A stretch of DNA of 64,000 nucleotides from Demequina soli (lineage in GTDB: Bacteria; Actinomycetota; Actinomycetes; Actinomycetales; Demequinaceae), in NCBI RefSeq assembly GCF_000971195.1, contig NZ_BBLZ01000002.1, forward strand, positions 372,001-436,000. The letters are read 5' to 3'. A model generated the notes under the pieces. The model was not told where the DNA came from, made no database searches, and was given only the letters and a program-made list of their open reading frames with translations. Shown here piece after piece: positions 1 to 10,900 of this stretch; within the stretch, counting starts at the first letter, position 1; every line of letters begins with the position of its first letter. Both the position numbers and the translations under genes were made by a program.

Positions 1-687
1 GCGTCCGCCGAGGCGGCGCGGCTCGGCCTCGCCTTCGTGCCGGGAATCGAGGTCTCCGCGCGGGACGGCTGGGTGTCGATCCACATGCTCGCGTACTGGC
101 CGCGCCCGGACGATGCGCCGCTCGCCGGGATCCTCGCCCTCACCCGGGACGCGCGGATCGGGCGGGCGCAGGAGATGGTGGAGCGGATCGCCGTCGAGTT
201 CCCGCTCGAGTGGGAGGACGTGGTCGCACAGGCGGGGTCCGCGTCGACCGTCGGGCGCCCGCACATCGCGGACGCGCTGGTCGAGCGCGGCCACTTCGCG
301 ACCCGCACCGAGGTGTTCGACGAGATCCTGCACAACGGCTCCCGCTTCTACGTGCACCATCACGCACCCGAGGTGCACGACGCGGTGCGCGCGATCCGCG
401 CCGCAGGCGGCGTGCCCGTGTTCGCGCATCCGGGGGCGCACGCGCGGGGCCGGGTGGTGCCGGACTCGGTGATCGCGTCGCTGGCGGAGGCCGGCCTGGC
501 GGGCCTCGAGGTGGACCACCGTGACCACGACCCGACCCAGGTGGAGCGGCTCGCCGCGCTCGCGGACCGGTACGGGCTGATCCGCACCGGGTCCTCGGAC
601 TACCACGGCACCGGGAAGCTCAACATGTTGGGGGAGCGGACCACGTCCGTCGAGTCCTACGAGGCGCTGCTGGCTCAGCGGGGGTAG
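1..687 (+). CDS. PHP-domain metal-dependent phosphoesterase (5' end outside window)
   Basis: The frame is open from base 1, so the true start lies upstream. The product resembles the TrpH/RNase AM (YciV) group of PHP phosphoesterases, which hydrolyse phosphate esters or short RNAs with a metal cluster. Visible motifs are GIEVSA early on, IHMLAYW, GRPHIADALVERGH, VFAHPG, and a C-terminal GSSDYHG, the Ser-Asp-x-His metal ligand set typical of PHP domains. The first PHP motif (HxH) must lie upstream. The protein is probably cytosolic. It ends 24 bp before the S4 gene. A decamer copy (GGACGATGCG, 108-117) encodes Asp-Asp-Ala inside it. Family assignment is firm; the substrate is not. Confidence 0.85.
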   Translation, partial: ASAEAARLGLAFVPGIEVSARDGWVSIHMLAYWPRPDDAPLAGILALTRDARIGRAQEMVERIAVEFPLEWEDVVAQAGSASTVGRPHIADALVERGHFATRTEVFDEILHNGSRFYVHHHAPEVHDAVRAIRAAGGVPVFAHPGAHARGRVVPDSVIASLAEAGLAGLEVDHRDHDPTQVERLAALADRYGLIRTGSSDYHGTGKLNMLGERTTSVESYEALLAQRG

Positions 688-699
688 GCGGGGCGACCC

Positions 700-711
700 T
701 ATGATGCCCGG
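700..711 (+). promoter_or_regulatory. -10 box for a leaderless S4-domain mRNA
   Basis: TATGAT at 700-705 is followed by exactly 6 nt and then the GTG start at 712. Transcription would begin at or next to the start codon. There is no Shine-Dalgarno sequence and the -35 region is weak. Confidence 0.6.
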
Positions 712-939
712 GTGAACGCATCCGCCCCCCGCCACGACGTCCCGATCTCGGGTGACGTCATCCGCCTCGGCCAGTTCCTGCAGCTCGCGGGGCTCACGGA
801 CACCGGCGGCGAGGCGAAGGAGGTCATCGCCGACGGCCTCGTCACCGTCAACGGCGAGGTCGACGTGCGTCGCGGTCGCCAGCTCCACGTCGGCGACGTG
901 GTCGAGCTCGACGGCCGCGAGGCGCGCGTCTCCGACTAG
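712..939 (+). CDS. S4-domain RNA-binding protein
   Basis: A 75-residue protein that is almost entirely one S4 RNA-binding fold. It shows the typical sequence IRLGQFLQLAGLTDTGGEAK, then VTVNGEV and a basic RRGRQLHVGD turn. Small S4 proteins of the RlbA/YaaA type bind structured RNA, usually rRNA. The GTG start at 712 is chosen because a TATGAT -10 box ends 6 nt upstream, which fits a leaderless message, and because the alignable fold begins soon after. It follows the PHP gene on the same strand but probably has its own promoter. The exact RNA target cannot be read from sequence. Confidence 0.85.
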   Translation: MNASAPRHDVPISGDVIRLGQFLQLAGLTDTGGEAKEVIADGLVTVNGEVDVRRGRQLHVGDVVELDGREARVSD

Positions 940-976
940 CAACGCCCGTCGGCGGCGGCCCGGCGCATCGTCCTGC

Positions 977-1023
977 GAGGTGCTCAGTGCCCGAAATCCG
1001 GCTGAACGGGCAGTGAGCACCTC
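977..1023. repeat. Long stem-loop between convergent genes
   Basis: Two 16-bp arms (977-992 and 1008-1023) match with one mismatch around a 15-nt loop. A decamer copy (CGCATCGTCC, 964-973) lies 3 nt before it. It sits downstream of the S4 gene and upstream of the DEAD-box terminator. There is no T tract. It may terminate the S4 transcript or be a separate repeat element. Confidence 0.65.
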
Positions 1024-1064
1024 ACAGCGCGTGAGGCCAGCCAAGCCGGCACCGCCGGAGACGC

Positions 1065-1098
1065 CGAAGGGCCGCCACCTTGCGGTGACGGCCCTTCG
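1065..1098 (-). terminator. Terminator of DEAD-box helicase gene
   Basis: A 15-bp stem (1065-1079 with 1084-1098, one mismatch) with a 4-nt loop lies 12 bp beyond the helicase stop. The outer arm CGAAGG is shared by most terminators in the window. There is no U tract, as is common in very G+C-rich actinobacteria. Confidence 0.75.
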
Positions 1099-1110
1099 TC
1101 TCAGATCTGG

Positions 1111-2763
1111 CTACTCGCCGGCCGGCTGCGCCTGCGGCGCCGAGCCCTCGCCCGAGCCCGAGCCGCCCGAGCGGCGGCGACGGCGGTTGCGGCTGCGACG
1201 CGGCGCGGCCTCGCCCTCCGCGGTCGCGGCGGACGTGCCCTCGGCGCGGGGCTCGCGGGGAGCGGACGAGTCCGCACCCGCGCCCGCACCGGAGCCGCCG
1301 CGGCGACGGCGGTTGCGGTTGCGCCCCTCGCCCGAGCCCTCGCCGGAGCCGGAGCCGCCGGAGCGACCGCCGGAGCGCGAGCCGCCCTGACCGCGGCCAC
1401 CGTCACGGCCGCCACGGCCACCGTCACGGGAGCCCGAGCCGCCGGTGTGCTTGCCGGTCTCGCCCAGGTCCTCGAGCGTCTCCGCCTCGAGGCCCTCGCG
1501 GGTGCGCTTGTCGCGCGGCAGGCGGCCCTTGGTGCCCGCCGGGATGTCGAGGTCCTCGAACAGGTGCGGCGAGCTCGAGTACGTCTCCTGGGGCTCGGGG
1601 TAGCCGAGGTCGAGCGCCTTGTCGATGAGCGACCAGCGGGGCACGTCGTCCCAGTCGACGAACGTCACGGCGGTGCCGGTCTTGCCCGCGCGGCCGGTGC
1701 GGCCGATGCGGTGCAGGTACGTCTTCTCGTCCTCGGGGCACTGGTAGTTGACCACGTGCGTGACGTCGGTGACGTCGATGCCTCGCGCCGCGACGTCGGT
1801 CGCGACCAGGATGTCGATCTTGCCCGAGCGGAAGGCGCGCAGCGCCTGCTCGCGGGCGCCCTGGCCCAGGTCGCCGTGGATCGCACCGGCGGCGAAGCCG
1901 CGCTCGCGCAGCTCGTCCGACACCTTCGCGGCGGTGCGCTTGGTGCGTGCGAACACGACGGTGAGGCCGCGGCCGTTGGCCTGGAGCAGGCGCGCGAGCA
2001 CCTCGACCTTGTCGAGCGCGTGGGCGCGGTAGACGACCTGCTTGATGGCCTTGACCGTGGCGCCGTCGTCGTCGGGGTCGGCCGCACGGATGTGCGTGGG
2101 CTGCGTCATGTAGCGGCGCGCGAGCGCGACCACGGCGCCCGGCATCGTCGCGGAGAACAGCATGGTGTGGCGCGACGCGGGGGTCGCGGCGAGCAGCTTC
2201 TCGACGTCGGGCAGGAAGCCGAGGTCGAGCATCTCGTCGGCCTCGTCGAGCACCACGGTCTTGATGTAGCGCAGATCCAGGTGGCCCTGGTTGAGCAGGT
2301 CGATCATGCGGCCCGGGGTGCCGACGATGACGTCCGCGCCCTTCTGCAGCGCCTCGATCTGCGGCTCGTAGGCGCGGCCGCCGTAGATCTGGACGATGCG
2401 CACGGCACGCTTGCGCGACGCCGCCTCGAGGTCGGTGGCGACCTGCACGGCGAGCTCGCGGGTCGGCGCGACGATGAGCGCCTGGGGCTTGCCCTGCGCG
2501 TCGCCGAGGGTCTCGTAGGCGGGCTCGCCCGGGGCGGCGGTGCGCTGGAGCGCGGGGATGCCGAAGCCCAGGGTCTTGCCGGTGCCGGTCTTCGCCTGGC
2601 CGATGATGTCGTGGCCGGCGAGCGCGACCGGGAGGGTCATCGCCTGGATGGGGAACGGGGTGGTGATGCCCTTGTCTGCCAGGGCCTCCACGATGCGCGG
2701 GTCGACCGCGTAGTCGGCGAAGGTCTGGTCGGGCGTCTGCACGCTGGCGTGCGTCTCGGTCAT
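1111..2763 (-). CDS. DEAD-box ATP-dependent RNA helicase with RGG-like tail
   Basis: A 550-residue superfamily 2 RNA helicase. Core motifs are all present in order: Q motif near PFPIQ, AKTGTGKT (Walker A), PTRELA, TPGR, DEADEMLDLGF, SAT, then the second RecA domain with HGDLGQ, ATDVAARGID and HRIGRTGRAG. From about residue 430 it continues as a low-complexity tail rich in Gly, Arg and Ser (RGG/RNRRRR-type), which in this family binds RNA non-specifically and helps cold or stress remodelling of RNA. The ATG is preceded by GGAG. It stands alone, convergent with the S4 gene, with a 218-bp upstream gap that may hold a long 5' leader. Confidence 0.95.
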   Translation of the reverse strand: MTETHASVQTPDQTFADYAVDPRIVEALADKGITTPFPIQAMTLPVALAGHDIIGQAKTGTGKTLGFGIPALQRTAAPGEPAYETLGDAQGKPQALIVAPTRELAVQVATDLEAASRKRAVRIVQIYGGRAYEPQIEALQKGADVIVGTPGRMIDLLNQGHLDLRYIKTVVLDEADEMLDLGFLPDVEKLLAATPASRHTMLFSATMPGAVVALARRYMTQPTHIRAADPDDDGATVKAIKQVVYRAHALDKVEVLARLLQANGRGLTVVFARTKRTAAKVSDELRERGFAAGAIHGDLGQGAREQALRAFRSGKIDILVATDVAARGIDVTDVTHVVNYQCPEDEKTYLHRIGRTGRAGKTGTAVTFVDWDDVPRWSLIDKALDLGYPEPQETYSSSPHLFEDLDIPAGTKGRLPRDKRTREGLEAETLEDLGETGKHTGGSGSRDGGRGGRDGGRGQGGSRSGGRSGGSGSGEGSGEGRNRNRRRRGGSGAGAGADSSAPREPRAEGTSAATAEGEAAPRRSRNRRRRRSGGSGSGEGSAPQAQPAGE

Positions 2764-2981
2764 GGTGCTCCGATGGATTCGGGGGCGCGGTCGCGCCGTT
2801 CAGGCGGGCAGCCGATCGCGAATCATCCTCAGAGCGGCTCGTCGCTGTCTTCAGCGGTACCGCGTTTCACATGACGACCGGTCAGCCCCGGGTCAGGTCA
2901 CAGTGTACCGGGAGGCGCTTCCGCGGCGGTAGGGCCCGAGGTCTCGGGCGCGCCGCGGCGTCCGGAGCCGCGCGGGCGCCG

Positions 2982-3632
2982 TCAGGGCAGGTCGTCGCCC
3001 AGCGGCGAGGGGCGCGGGTCCAGCACCGCGGTGACGATCGCGTCGATCGCGAACCGGCTCGCCGCGGCCAGCTCGACGTTGCCGCGGTCCAGCAGCCACT
3101 GCACCTGGAGGCCGTCCATCACGGCGAGCACGGACGCGGACGCGTTGGCGACGGTGGCGGGCGCGTCGATGCCGCGCTCGGCGCACATCGCCCGCAGCGC
3201 GTCGGCGACCTCGCCGCGCAGCACCGTGTAGCGGTCCTCGAAGTAGGCGCGGCCAGGGTTGCCCTCGGTCACGGACTCCGCGGACAGCACGGCGTACGCC
3301 TGGACGATGCCGGGGCGGGCCTCGTTGGAGAACGCGGTCCGCACAAGGTGGCGGAACAGCTCCGCGCCGCCCGGGATGTGCTGCTCGTCCAGGCCCTCGA
3401 CGTCGGACTCGTCGCGGTAGCGCAGCACCTCGACGAGGAGGCGGTCCTTCGACCCGAAGTGGTGGAGGATCCCCGCGTGCGTCATGTCGACCTGGTCGGC
3501 GATCTCGGCGAGCGGGCCGTTGTTGAAGCCCTTCTGCCCGAAGATCTCGAGCGCCGCCTGCAGGATCTCGCGGCGTCGCGCGAGCGTCTCGGGACGCGGC
3601 CGGGACGGTCGTCGTGTCGCTGTCATCGTCAC
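2982..3632 (-). CDS. TetR/AcrR-family regulator
   Basis: A 216-residue regulator. An N-terminal helix-turn-helix is visible (REILQAALEIFGQKGFNNGP, then IADQVDMTHAGILHHFGSKD, the usual TetR recognition helix ending in a FxSKD motif), followed by a helical ligand-binding half. It is divergent from the GH3 glycosidase gene across a 248-bp gap that contains unusually A+T-rich DNA and a short inverted repeat. That layout suggests, but does not prove, that it controls the glycosidase-importer genes or itself. Start may be GTG at 3632 or ATG at 3626. The ligand is unknown. Confidence 0.9.
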   Translation of the reverse strand: MTMTATRRPSRPRPETLARRREILQAALEIFGQKGFNNGPLAEIADQVDMTHAGILHHFGSKDRLLVEVLRYRDESDVEGLDEQHIPGGAELFRHLVRTAFSNEARPGIVQAYAVLSAESVTEGNPGRAYFEDRYTVLRGEVADALRAMCAERGIDAPATVANASASVLAVMDGLQVQWLLDRGNVELAAASRFAIDAIVTAVLDPRPSPLGDDLP

Positions 3633-3782
3633 CCTCTTCGGCGTCGTCGGCTCGTGTCGGTGCGACCTGCGGTGGTCGCGGGGCTGAGCCGCCGTCGTGG
3701 TCAGCGCCGAGTCTACGCAGGTGCGGACGGGGGTCCCGCCGCCCGTCCTTGATAACGGATCGGCAACACTTCCCGCCGCGGT

Positions 3783-3810
3783 TTGAAATAGTTACTGACT
3801 GCATTGTAAG
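3783..3810 (+). promoter_or_regulatory. Probable promoter/operator upstream of GH3 gene
   Basis: TTGAAA (3783-3788) is a plausible -35 box in an A+T-rich island. It overlaps an inverted repeat TTAC-N10-GTAA (3792-3809) that could be a TetR operator. No convincing -10 box could be fixed. The location between the TetR gene and the glycosidase supports a regulatory role. Confidence 0.4.
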
Positions 3811-3880
3811 TTCTCGGCCAGCAGGAGGGGACGACCCTCCGACCGCACGTTCGACTGCTCGATGACGAGGAGACCCCCAG

Positions 3881-6373
3881 GTGACACTGCCGTCGCTGAC
3901 CGACACCGAGGCCCACGCCTCCGAGGCGCACGCCACGCTCGAGGGCTGCCGCGCCACGGCGCGCTCGCTGCCGCTCGAGACGAAGGTCGCCCTGCTCACC
4001 GGCCGCTCGATGTGGCACCTCCACGCGCTGCCCGAGATCGGCCTGCGCCCCGTGACGTTCTCCGACGGCCCCGTCGGCGTGCGCGGCCTGGGCGAGGTCG
4101 AGGGTGAGACCTCGGTGCTGTTCCCCACGCCGAGCGCGATCGCCGCGACGTGGGACGTCGCGCTCGCGTTCGAGGTGGGCCAGGCGTTCGGCCGCGAGGC
4201 CCGCGACCACGGCGTCGACGTGGTGCTCGCGCCGCAGGTCAACATCCAGCGCACGCCCGTCGGCGGCCGCCACTTCGAGTGCTTCTCCGAGGACCCGTTC
4301 CTCACGTCGCGCATCGGCGTCGGCGTCGCCCGCGGCATCCAGGACCAGGGCGTGGGCGCGTGCATCAAGCACTACATCGTCAACGACTCCGAGACCGAGC
4401 GCACCACGTACGTGTCGACGCTGGGGCCCCAGGCGCTGCGCGAGGTCTACCTCGCGCCGTTCGAGGACGCGGTCCGCGCGGGCGTGTGGTCGCTCATGGC
4501 CGCCTACAACGGCGCGGACGCCGGCACCGGCGCCGCCCCCATGACCGAGCACCGGGCGCTCAACGTCGACGTCCTCAAGGACGAGCTCGGCTTCGACGGC
4601 GTCCTCGTGTCCGACTGGGAGGCAGCCACCGACGCCGAGGCGTCCGCCCACGGCGGCCTCGACCTCGTCATGCCCGGCCCGGGCGGGCCCTGGACCGCGG
4701 GCCTCCTCGCCGCCGTCGAGGCCGGCCGCGTCGACGAGCGCGAGATCGACGACAAGGTCGCCCGCCTCCTGCTGCTCGCCCACCGCGTCGGCGCGCTCGG
4801 CCCCGAGCCGGCGCCCGTCACCCACGCCGCCGACCTGCGCGCGCTCGTGCGCCGCGCCGCCGCCTCGTCCATGGTGGTGCTGCGCCGTTCCGGCGTCGCC
4901 CCGTGGGATCGCCCGGCCCCCGCGACCGTCGCGCTGATCGGCCCCAACGCCGTCCGCCCGCACGTGCTCGGCGGCGGCTCCTCGACCGTGCACCCCGCGC
5001 ACGTCGTCACGCCGCGCGAGGGCCTCGCCGCCCGCTGGCCCCACGCGCGCATCGTCCTCGAGCGGGGCGGCGACCCCCGCGCGTTCGCGCCGCGCCTCGA
5101 CCTCGCCCGCACCTCCGGCGTCGCGGTGGTGCAGAGGGACGATGCGGGCGTCGAGGTCGCGCGCGCCACCCTCGCCGCGTGGGACGGCTGGGTCCGCGTG
5201 AGCGACCCCGCGGCGCGCGAGATCGAGGTGCGCGTGACGGTCCGCCTCGACGAGCCCGGCGTGCACCGCCTGTCGGTGGGCACCGTGGGCGCGCACCGTA
5301 TCGTCGTCGACGGCGTCGAGGCGTCCGCGAGCGACGCGGCCGTGGGCGTCGAGTGCGTGCTCGACTCGTCGGTGAACAACCCCGCGGGCGCCGAGGTGGC
5401 GGTCGAGGTCGACGCCCCGCGCGACGTCGAGGTGATCGCGACCCTCGAGGTGATCGACGCCGGCGGCTACGGCCGCTTCGTGCGTGCCGAGCACCGCCAC
5501 GCGCTTCCCGGACCCACGGCGGACGAGGAGATCGACGCCGCGGTCGCGGCGGCCCGCGCCGCGGACCTCGCCGTCGTGATCGTCGGCACCAACGAGGAGT
5601 CCGAGTCCGAGGGCTGGGACCGGACCACGCTCGCGCTGCCCGGCCGCCAGGACGAGCTGGTCGCGCGCGTCCTCGAGGCGAACCCCGACGCCGTGATCCT
5701 GGTCAACGCCGGCGCGCCCGTGCTGCTGCCGTGGCTCGACCGGGCCCGCACCGTGATCTGGGCGTGGTTCCCCGGCCAGGAGGCCGGCCACGCGATCGCC
5801 GACGTCCTCGCGGGCGAGGTCGAGCCCGCCGGGCGCCTGCCGTGGACGCTGCCCGCCTCCGTGGCGGACGTCCCGGTGCCGCACGCCGTCCCCGACCGCG
5901 GCATCGTCCGCTACGACGAGGGCGTCCACGTCGGCTACCGCGGGTGGGAGCGCTCCGGCGCGGAGCCGGCGGCGCCGTTCGGCCACGGGCTCGGCTGGAC
6001 CGACTGGCGCCTCGACGCCGTCGGCGAGCCGCGCATCGTCCCCGGCGGCGTCGAGGTCGACGTCGAGGCGACCAACACCGGCGGCCGCGAGGGCCGCGAG
6101 GTGATCCAGGTGTACGTCGAGGCCCCGGAGGGTGCGCATGAGCGCCCCGTGCGGTGGCTCGGCGGATTCGTGGCCGTGCACGCGCGGCCCGGCGAGACCG
6201 TCCGTGCGAGCGTCACGCTCGACCGGCGTCGTCTCGAGGTGTGGGACGCGCAGGCGTCGTCGTGGGTGCTCCCCACGGGCGAGTACCGTCTGCGCGTCGG
6301 GCGGTCCGTGCGCGACCTGAGGCTGGACACCGCGGTCCGGCTCGAGGCGCCCGAGTCGAGGAGGGACGGCTAG
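3881..6373 (+). CDS. GH3 beta-glycosidase with PA14 insert
   Basis: An 830-residue glycoside hydrolase family 3 enzyme, probably a beta-glucosidase, although the substrate is not certain. The N-terminal barrel carries SDGPVGVRG and the nucleophile Asp245 in VLVSDWEA. A C-terminal GH3 sandwich starts after about residue 320, a PA14-like insert lies near residues 400-520, and the end (about 730-810) is an Fn3-like domain. No signal peptide is seen, so it should act in the cytosol on imported oligosaccharides. The GTG start has GAGGAGAC upstream. It is first in a run with a five-gene importer, which supports an uptake-then-hydrolysis pathway. Three decamer copies fall inside it (5048, 5137, 6032). 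Confidence 0.93.
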   Translation: MTLPSLTDTEAHASEAHATLEGCRATARSLPLETKVALLTGRSMWHLHALPEIGLRPVTFSDGPVGVRGLGEVEGETSVLFPTPSAIAATWDVALAFEVGQAFGREARDHGVDVVLAPQVNIQRTPVGGRHFECFSEDPFLTSRIGVGVARGIQDQGVGACIKHYIVNDSETERTTYVSTLGPQALREVYLAPFEDAVRAGVWSLMAAYNGADAGTGAAPMTEHRALNVDVLKDELGFDGVLVSDWEAATDAEASAHGGLDLVMPGPGGPWTAGLLAAVEAGRVDEREIDDKVARLLLLAHRVGALGPEPAPVTHAADLRALVRRAAASSMVVLRRSGVAPWDRPAPATVALIGPNAVRPHVLGGGSSTVHPAHVVTPREGLAARWPHARIVLERGGDPRAFAPRLDLARTSGVAVVQRDDAGVEVARATLAAWDGWVRVSDPAAREIEVRVTVRLDEPGVHRLSVGTVGAHRIVVDGVEASASDAAVGVECVLDSSVNNPAGAEVAVEVDAPRDVEVIATLEVIDAGGYGRFVRAEHRHALPGPTADEEIDAAVAAARAADLAVVIVGTNEESESEGWDRTTLALPGRQDELVARVLEANPDAVILVNAGAPVLLPWLDRARTVIWAWFPGQEAGHAIADVLAGEVEPAGRLPWTLPASVADVPVPHAVPDRGIVRYDEGVHVGYRGWERSGAEPAAPFGHGLGWTDWRLDAVGEPRIVPGGVEVDVEATNTGGREGREVIQVYVEAPEGAHERPVRWLGGFVAVHARPGETVRASVTLDRRRLEVWDAQASSWVLPTGEYRLRVGRSVRDLRLDTAVRLEAPESRRDG

Positions 6374-6403
6374 CACGCGGCTCCCCGCCCCGCGAGGGGC
6401 GGA

Positions 6404-6419
6404 TTGACAACGAGGTCAA
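6404..6419 (+). promoter_or_regulatory. Inverted repeat TTGAC-N6-GTCAA before importer genes
   Basis: Perfect 5-bp arms with a 6-nt spacer lie between the GH3 stop and the binding-protein start. The same TTGAC-N6-GTCAA layout recurs at 36198-36213. It may be an operator, or a -35 box (TTGACA) inside an internal promoter. Confidence 0.4.
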
Positions 6420-6468
6420 CGACCGCCGGCGGCAGGCCGGCGTCACATCATTGGAGAAGGAGAAGAGG

Positions 6469-8169
6469 ATGAGGAAGTCCTCGTGGGTGGCCCTGTCCGT
6501 GGCCACGACCCTCGCGCTCGCGGCGTGCGCCGGCGGCGGAGAGGGGACCGACACCCCGACGTCCGGCACCACCGGCGGCACCGGCACCGGCAGCAGCGCG
6601 ACGCAGGGCACCGCGGCCCTGACGATCGCCAAGCCCGACGGCGCCATCACGACCGAGAGCAACAACCCGTGGATCGGCGACTCGTCGGCCCTCAAGCTCG
6701 GCTACATCAACGCGATCCTCGAGCCCCTCGGGATCGTCAACCTCGTCGACCCGTCGCAGGACGTGAAGCCGTGGCTGGCGAGCGAGATCGTGTGGAACGA
6801 CGACTACACGTCGGTCGCCCTGACCGCGCGTGACGGCGTCAAGTGGAGCGACGGCCAGGACTTCACGGCCGACGACATCGCCTTCACCTTCCAGATGTTC
6901 ATCGACCACCCCGAGCTGGACTCGGCGGCGCTCGGCCTGAAGAGCGTCACCACCGACGGCGACACGGTCACCCTCGCGTTCGAGAACCCGATGTACGTCA
7001 AGCAGGACAAGGTGCTGCACAAGCTCATCGTGCCGAAGCACATCTGGGAGGGCGTGGCCGACCCGACCACGGACACCTTCGAGAACCCGGTCGGCACGGG
7101 CCCGTACACGCTCACCTCGTTCTCGTCGCAGAGCGTCCAGCTCGACGCGCGCGACGACTACTGGGGCGGCGAGCTCGCGGTGCCGACGCTGTACTACGTC
7201 TCGTACAACGACAACACGGCCCTGTCGACCGCGCTCGCGAGCGGCGACGCGGACTGGGCGCAGGCGTTCATCCCGAACGTGCAGTCGGCGTACCTCGACA
7301 AGGACCCGGAGCACAACGTGTACTGGGCCCCCGCGGGCCTCGGCATCGACACGATGTACGTCAACACCACCACCAAGCCGTTCGACGACGTCGCGTTCCG
7401 CAAGGCCGTCAACATGGTGGTCGACCGCACGCAGCACCAGGCGATCGCGCGTGAGGGCGGCGTGCCGCTGCTCACGTCGGTCACCGGCCTGCCCACGCCG
7501 GCCGGCGACGCGTTCATCAACGACGAGTACCAGGGCCAGGACTACGCGGTCGACGTCGACGGCGCCAAGTCGGTCCTCGAGGACGCCGGCTACACCTGGA
7601 GCGGCGACCAGCTGGTCGACCCGGACGGCACGAACGTGGAGTTCACGCTCCAGGTGCCGCAGGGCTGGAACGACTACGTGACGGGCATCTCGCTCATCGC
7701 GGACGAGGTGAAGGCGCTCGGCGTCGACGCCAAGGTCCAGACCCCCGACGTCGACACGTGGTGGGCGGCCAAGTCCAACGGCGACTTCCAGGCGATCCTG
7801 CACTGGACCGACACCGGCGCGACCCCGTACGACATCTACTCCAACATCATGGACGGCCGCTGGCTCGCCCCGATCGGGGAGGCCGCGAACAACAACTTCG
7901 GGCGGTACGACAACCCGGAGGCGACGGACGCGCTGAACGCGTACGCCAACGCGACGGACGATGCGACCCGCGCCGACGCGCTCAAGAAGGCCCAGGAGAT
8001 CTTCGTCGAGGACGTCCCGGCCATGCCGATCGGCACGCGCCCGTTCATCAGCGAGTTCAACAGCCGCAACTACGTGGGATGGCCCTCGGACGACGACCCG
8101 TACGTCAACGCCGACCCGACCCAGCCCACGTCCGTGCTGATCCTCACGAGCCTCAAGCCCGCGAGCTGA
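6469..8169 (+). CDS. ABC importer substrate-binding lipoprotein (SBP family 5)
   Basis: A 566-residue lipoprotein. MRKSSWVALSVATTLALAAC is a signal peptide with lipobox LAAC, so the mature protein is lipid-anchored outside the membrane. The ATG at 6469 is favoured by a strong GGAGAAGGAG upstream; the longer open frame ahead of it has no support. A Gly/Thr/Ser-rich linker follows, then a family 5 (DppA/OppA-like) fold with PWLASEI and DGVKWSDGQDFTADDI. This family carries peptides but also plant oligosaccharides such as cellobiose. The adjacent GH3 and GH53 genes favour a sugar ligand here; that is inference. Confidence 0.92.
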   Translation: MRKSSWVALSVATTLALAACAGGGEGTDTPTSGTTGGTGTGSSATQGTAALTIAKPDGAITTESNNPWIGDSSALKLGYINAILEPLGIVNLVDPSQDVKPWLASEIVWNDDYTSVALTARDGVKWSDGQDFTADDIAFTFQMFIDHPELDSAALGLKSVTTDGDTVTLAFENPMYVKQDKVLHKLIVPKHIWEGVADPTTDTFENPVGTGPYTLTSFSSQSVQLDARDDYWGGELAVPTLYYVSYNDNTALSTALASGDADWAQAFIPNVQSAYLDKDPEHNVYWAPAGLGIDTMYVNTTTKPFDDVAFRKAVNMVVDRTQHQAIAREGGVPLLTSVTGLPTPAGDAFINDEYQGQDYAVDVDGAKSVLEDAGYTWSGDQLVDPDGTNVEFTLQVPQGWNDYVTGISLIADEVKALGVDAKVQTPDVDTWWAAKSNGDFQAILHWTDTGATPYDIYSNIMDGRWLAPIGEAANNNFGRYDNPEATDALNAYANATDDATRADALKKAQEIFVEDVPAMPIGTRPFISEFNSRNYVGWPSDDDPYVNADPTQPTSVLILTSLKPAS

Positions 8170-8259
8170 CGCACCGATGGTCCGGCGGGGCTGGGGCTCA
8201 TCCCCCCACCCCGGCCCCGCCGGCACCGTCGCCCGACCTCGATCCCTGAGGAGCCTTCC

Positions 8260-9914
<1,655 letters not shown>

Positions 9915-9915
9915 C

Positions 9916-10899
9916 GTGAGATTCATCCTCCGCCGCCTCGCGTTCTACGCGTTCACCGCGTGGGCCGCGATCACCATCAACTTCTTCCTGCCGCGCATGA
10001 TGAAGGGCGACCCCGTCAGCGCGTACCTCGCGAAGAACCAGGGCAAGGTCAGCCCCGAGGCGATCGACTCGCTGCGCACGCTGTTCGGCGTCGACACCGA
10101 CAAGAGCCTGTTCCAGCAGTACCTGGACTACTGGGGCCTCATGCTCCACGGCGACCTCGGCGTCTCGACGTCGAACGGCCTCGCGCCGGTGTCCGACGTG
10201 ATCGCGACCGCGCTGCCGTGGACGCTCGGGCTCGTCGGCATCGCCACGGTGCTCAGCTTCCTCATCGGCACGTCGCTGGGCTCGGTGATCGGCTGGAGGC
10301 GCGGCTCGCGCGCCGACTGGGCGGTGCCGTTCGCGACGTTCTTCTCCACCGTGCCGTACTTCTGGATGGGCCTGATCGTCATCGCGGTCTTCTCGACCAC
10401 GCTCGGCTGGTTCCCCGCCTCGCACGCCTACGACAAGGGCACGTCCCCGAACTGGTCGTGGGACTTCGTCGGGCAGGTCATCGCGCACGGCACGCTGCCG
10501 GCGCTCACCATCGTGGTCGCATCGCTCGGCGGCTGGGTGCTCGGCATGCGCAACATGATGATCACCGTCCTCGACGAGGACTACGTCACCGTCGCCCAGG
10601 CCAAGGGCCTGCACCAGCGCCGCGTCCTCACCCAGTACGCGTCGCGCAACGCGGTCCTCCCGCAGCTGTCGAGCTTCGCGCTCGCCCTCGGCTTCATCGT
10701 CGGCGGCACGCTCGTCATGGAGCTCGTCTTCTCCTACCCGGGCGTCGGCAAGCTCCTGCTCGACGCCACCGGCGCGAAGGACTACCCGCTCATGCAGGGC
10801 CTGTTCCTCGTCATCACGCTCGCCGTGCTCGTCGCGAACATCCTCGCCGACGTCGCGTACGCGGCGCTCGACCCGCGCACCCGCCAGATGGAGTCCTGA
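9916..10899 (+). CDS. ABC importer permease (DppB type)
   Basis: A 327-residue membrane subunit. It begins MRFILRRLAFYAFTAWAAIT, the usual first membrane helix of DppB permeases, followed by a periplasmic-side domain and about five further helices. The coupling segment around DYVTVAQAKGLHQRRVL is the EAA-type loop that contacts the ATPase. It pairs with the next gene to form the transport path. The GTG start is 1 bp after the previous stop, and the gene belongs to the same operon. Confidence 0.93.
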   Translation: MRFILRRLAFYAFTAWAAITINFFLPRMMKGDPVSAYLAKNQGKVSPEAIDSLRTLFGVDTDKSLFQQYLDYWGLMLHGDLGVSTSNGLAPVSDVIATALPWTLGLVGIATVLSFLIGTSLGSVIGWRRGSRADWAVPFATFFSTVPYFWMGLIVIAVFSTTLGWFPASHAYDKGTSPNWSWDFVGQVIAHGTLPALTIVVASLGGWVLGMRNMMITVLDEDYVTVAQAKGLHQRRVLTQYASRNAVLPQLSSFALALGFIVGGTLVMELVFSYPGVGKLLLDATGAKDYPLMQGLFLVITLAVLVANILADVAYAALDPRTRQMES

Positions 10900-10900
10900 C

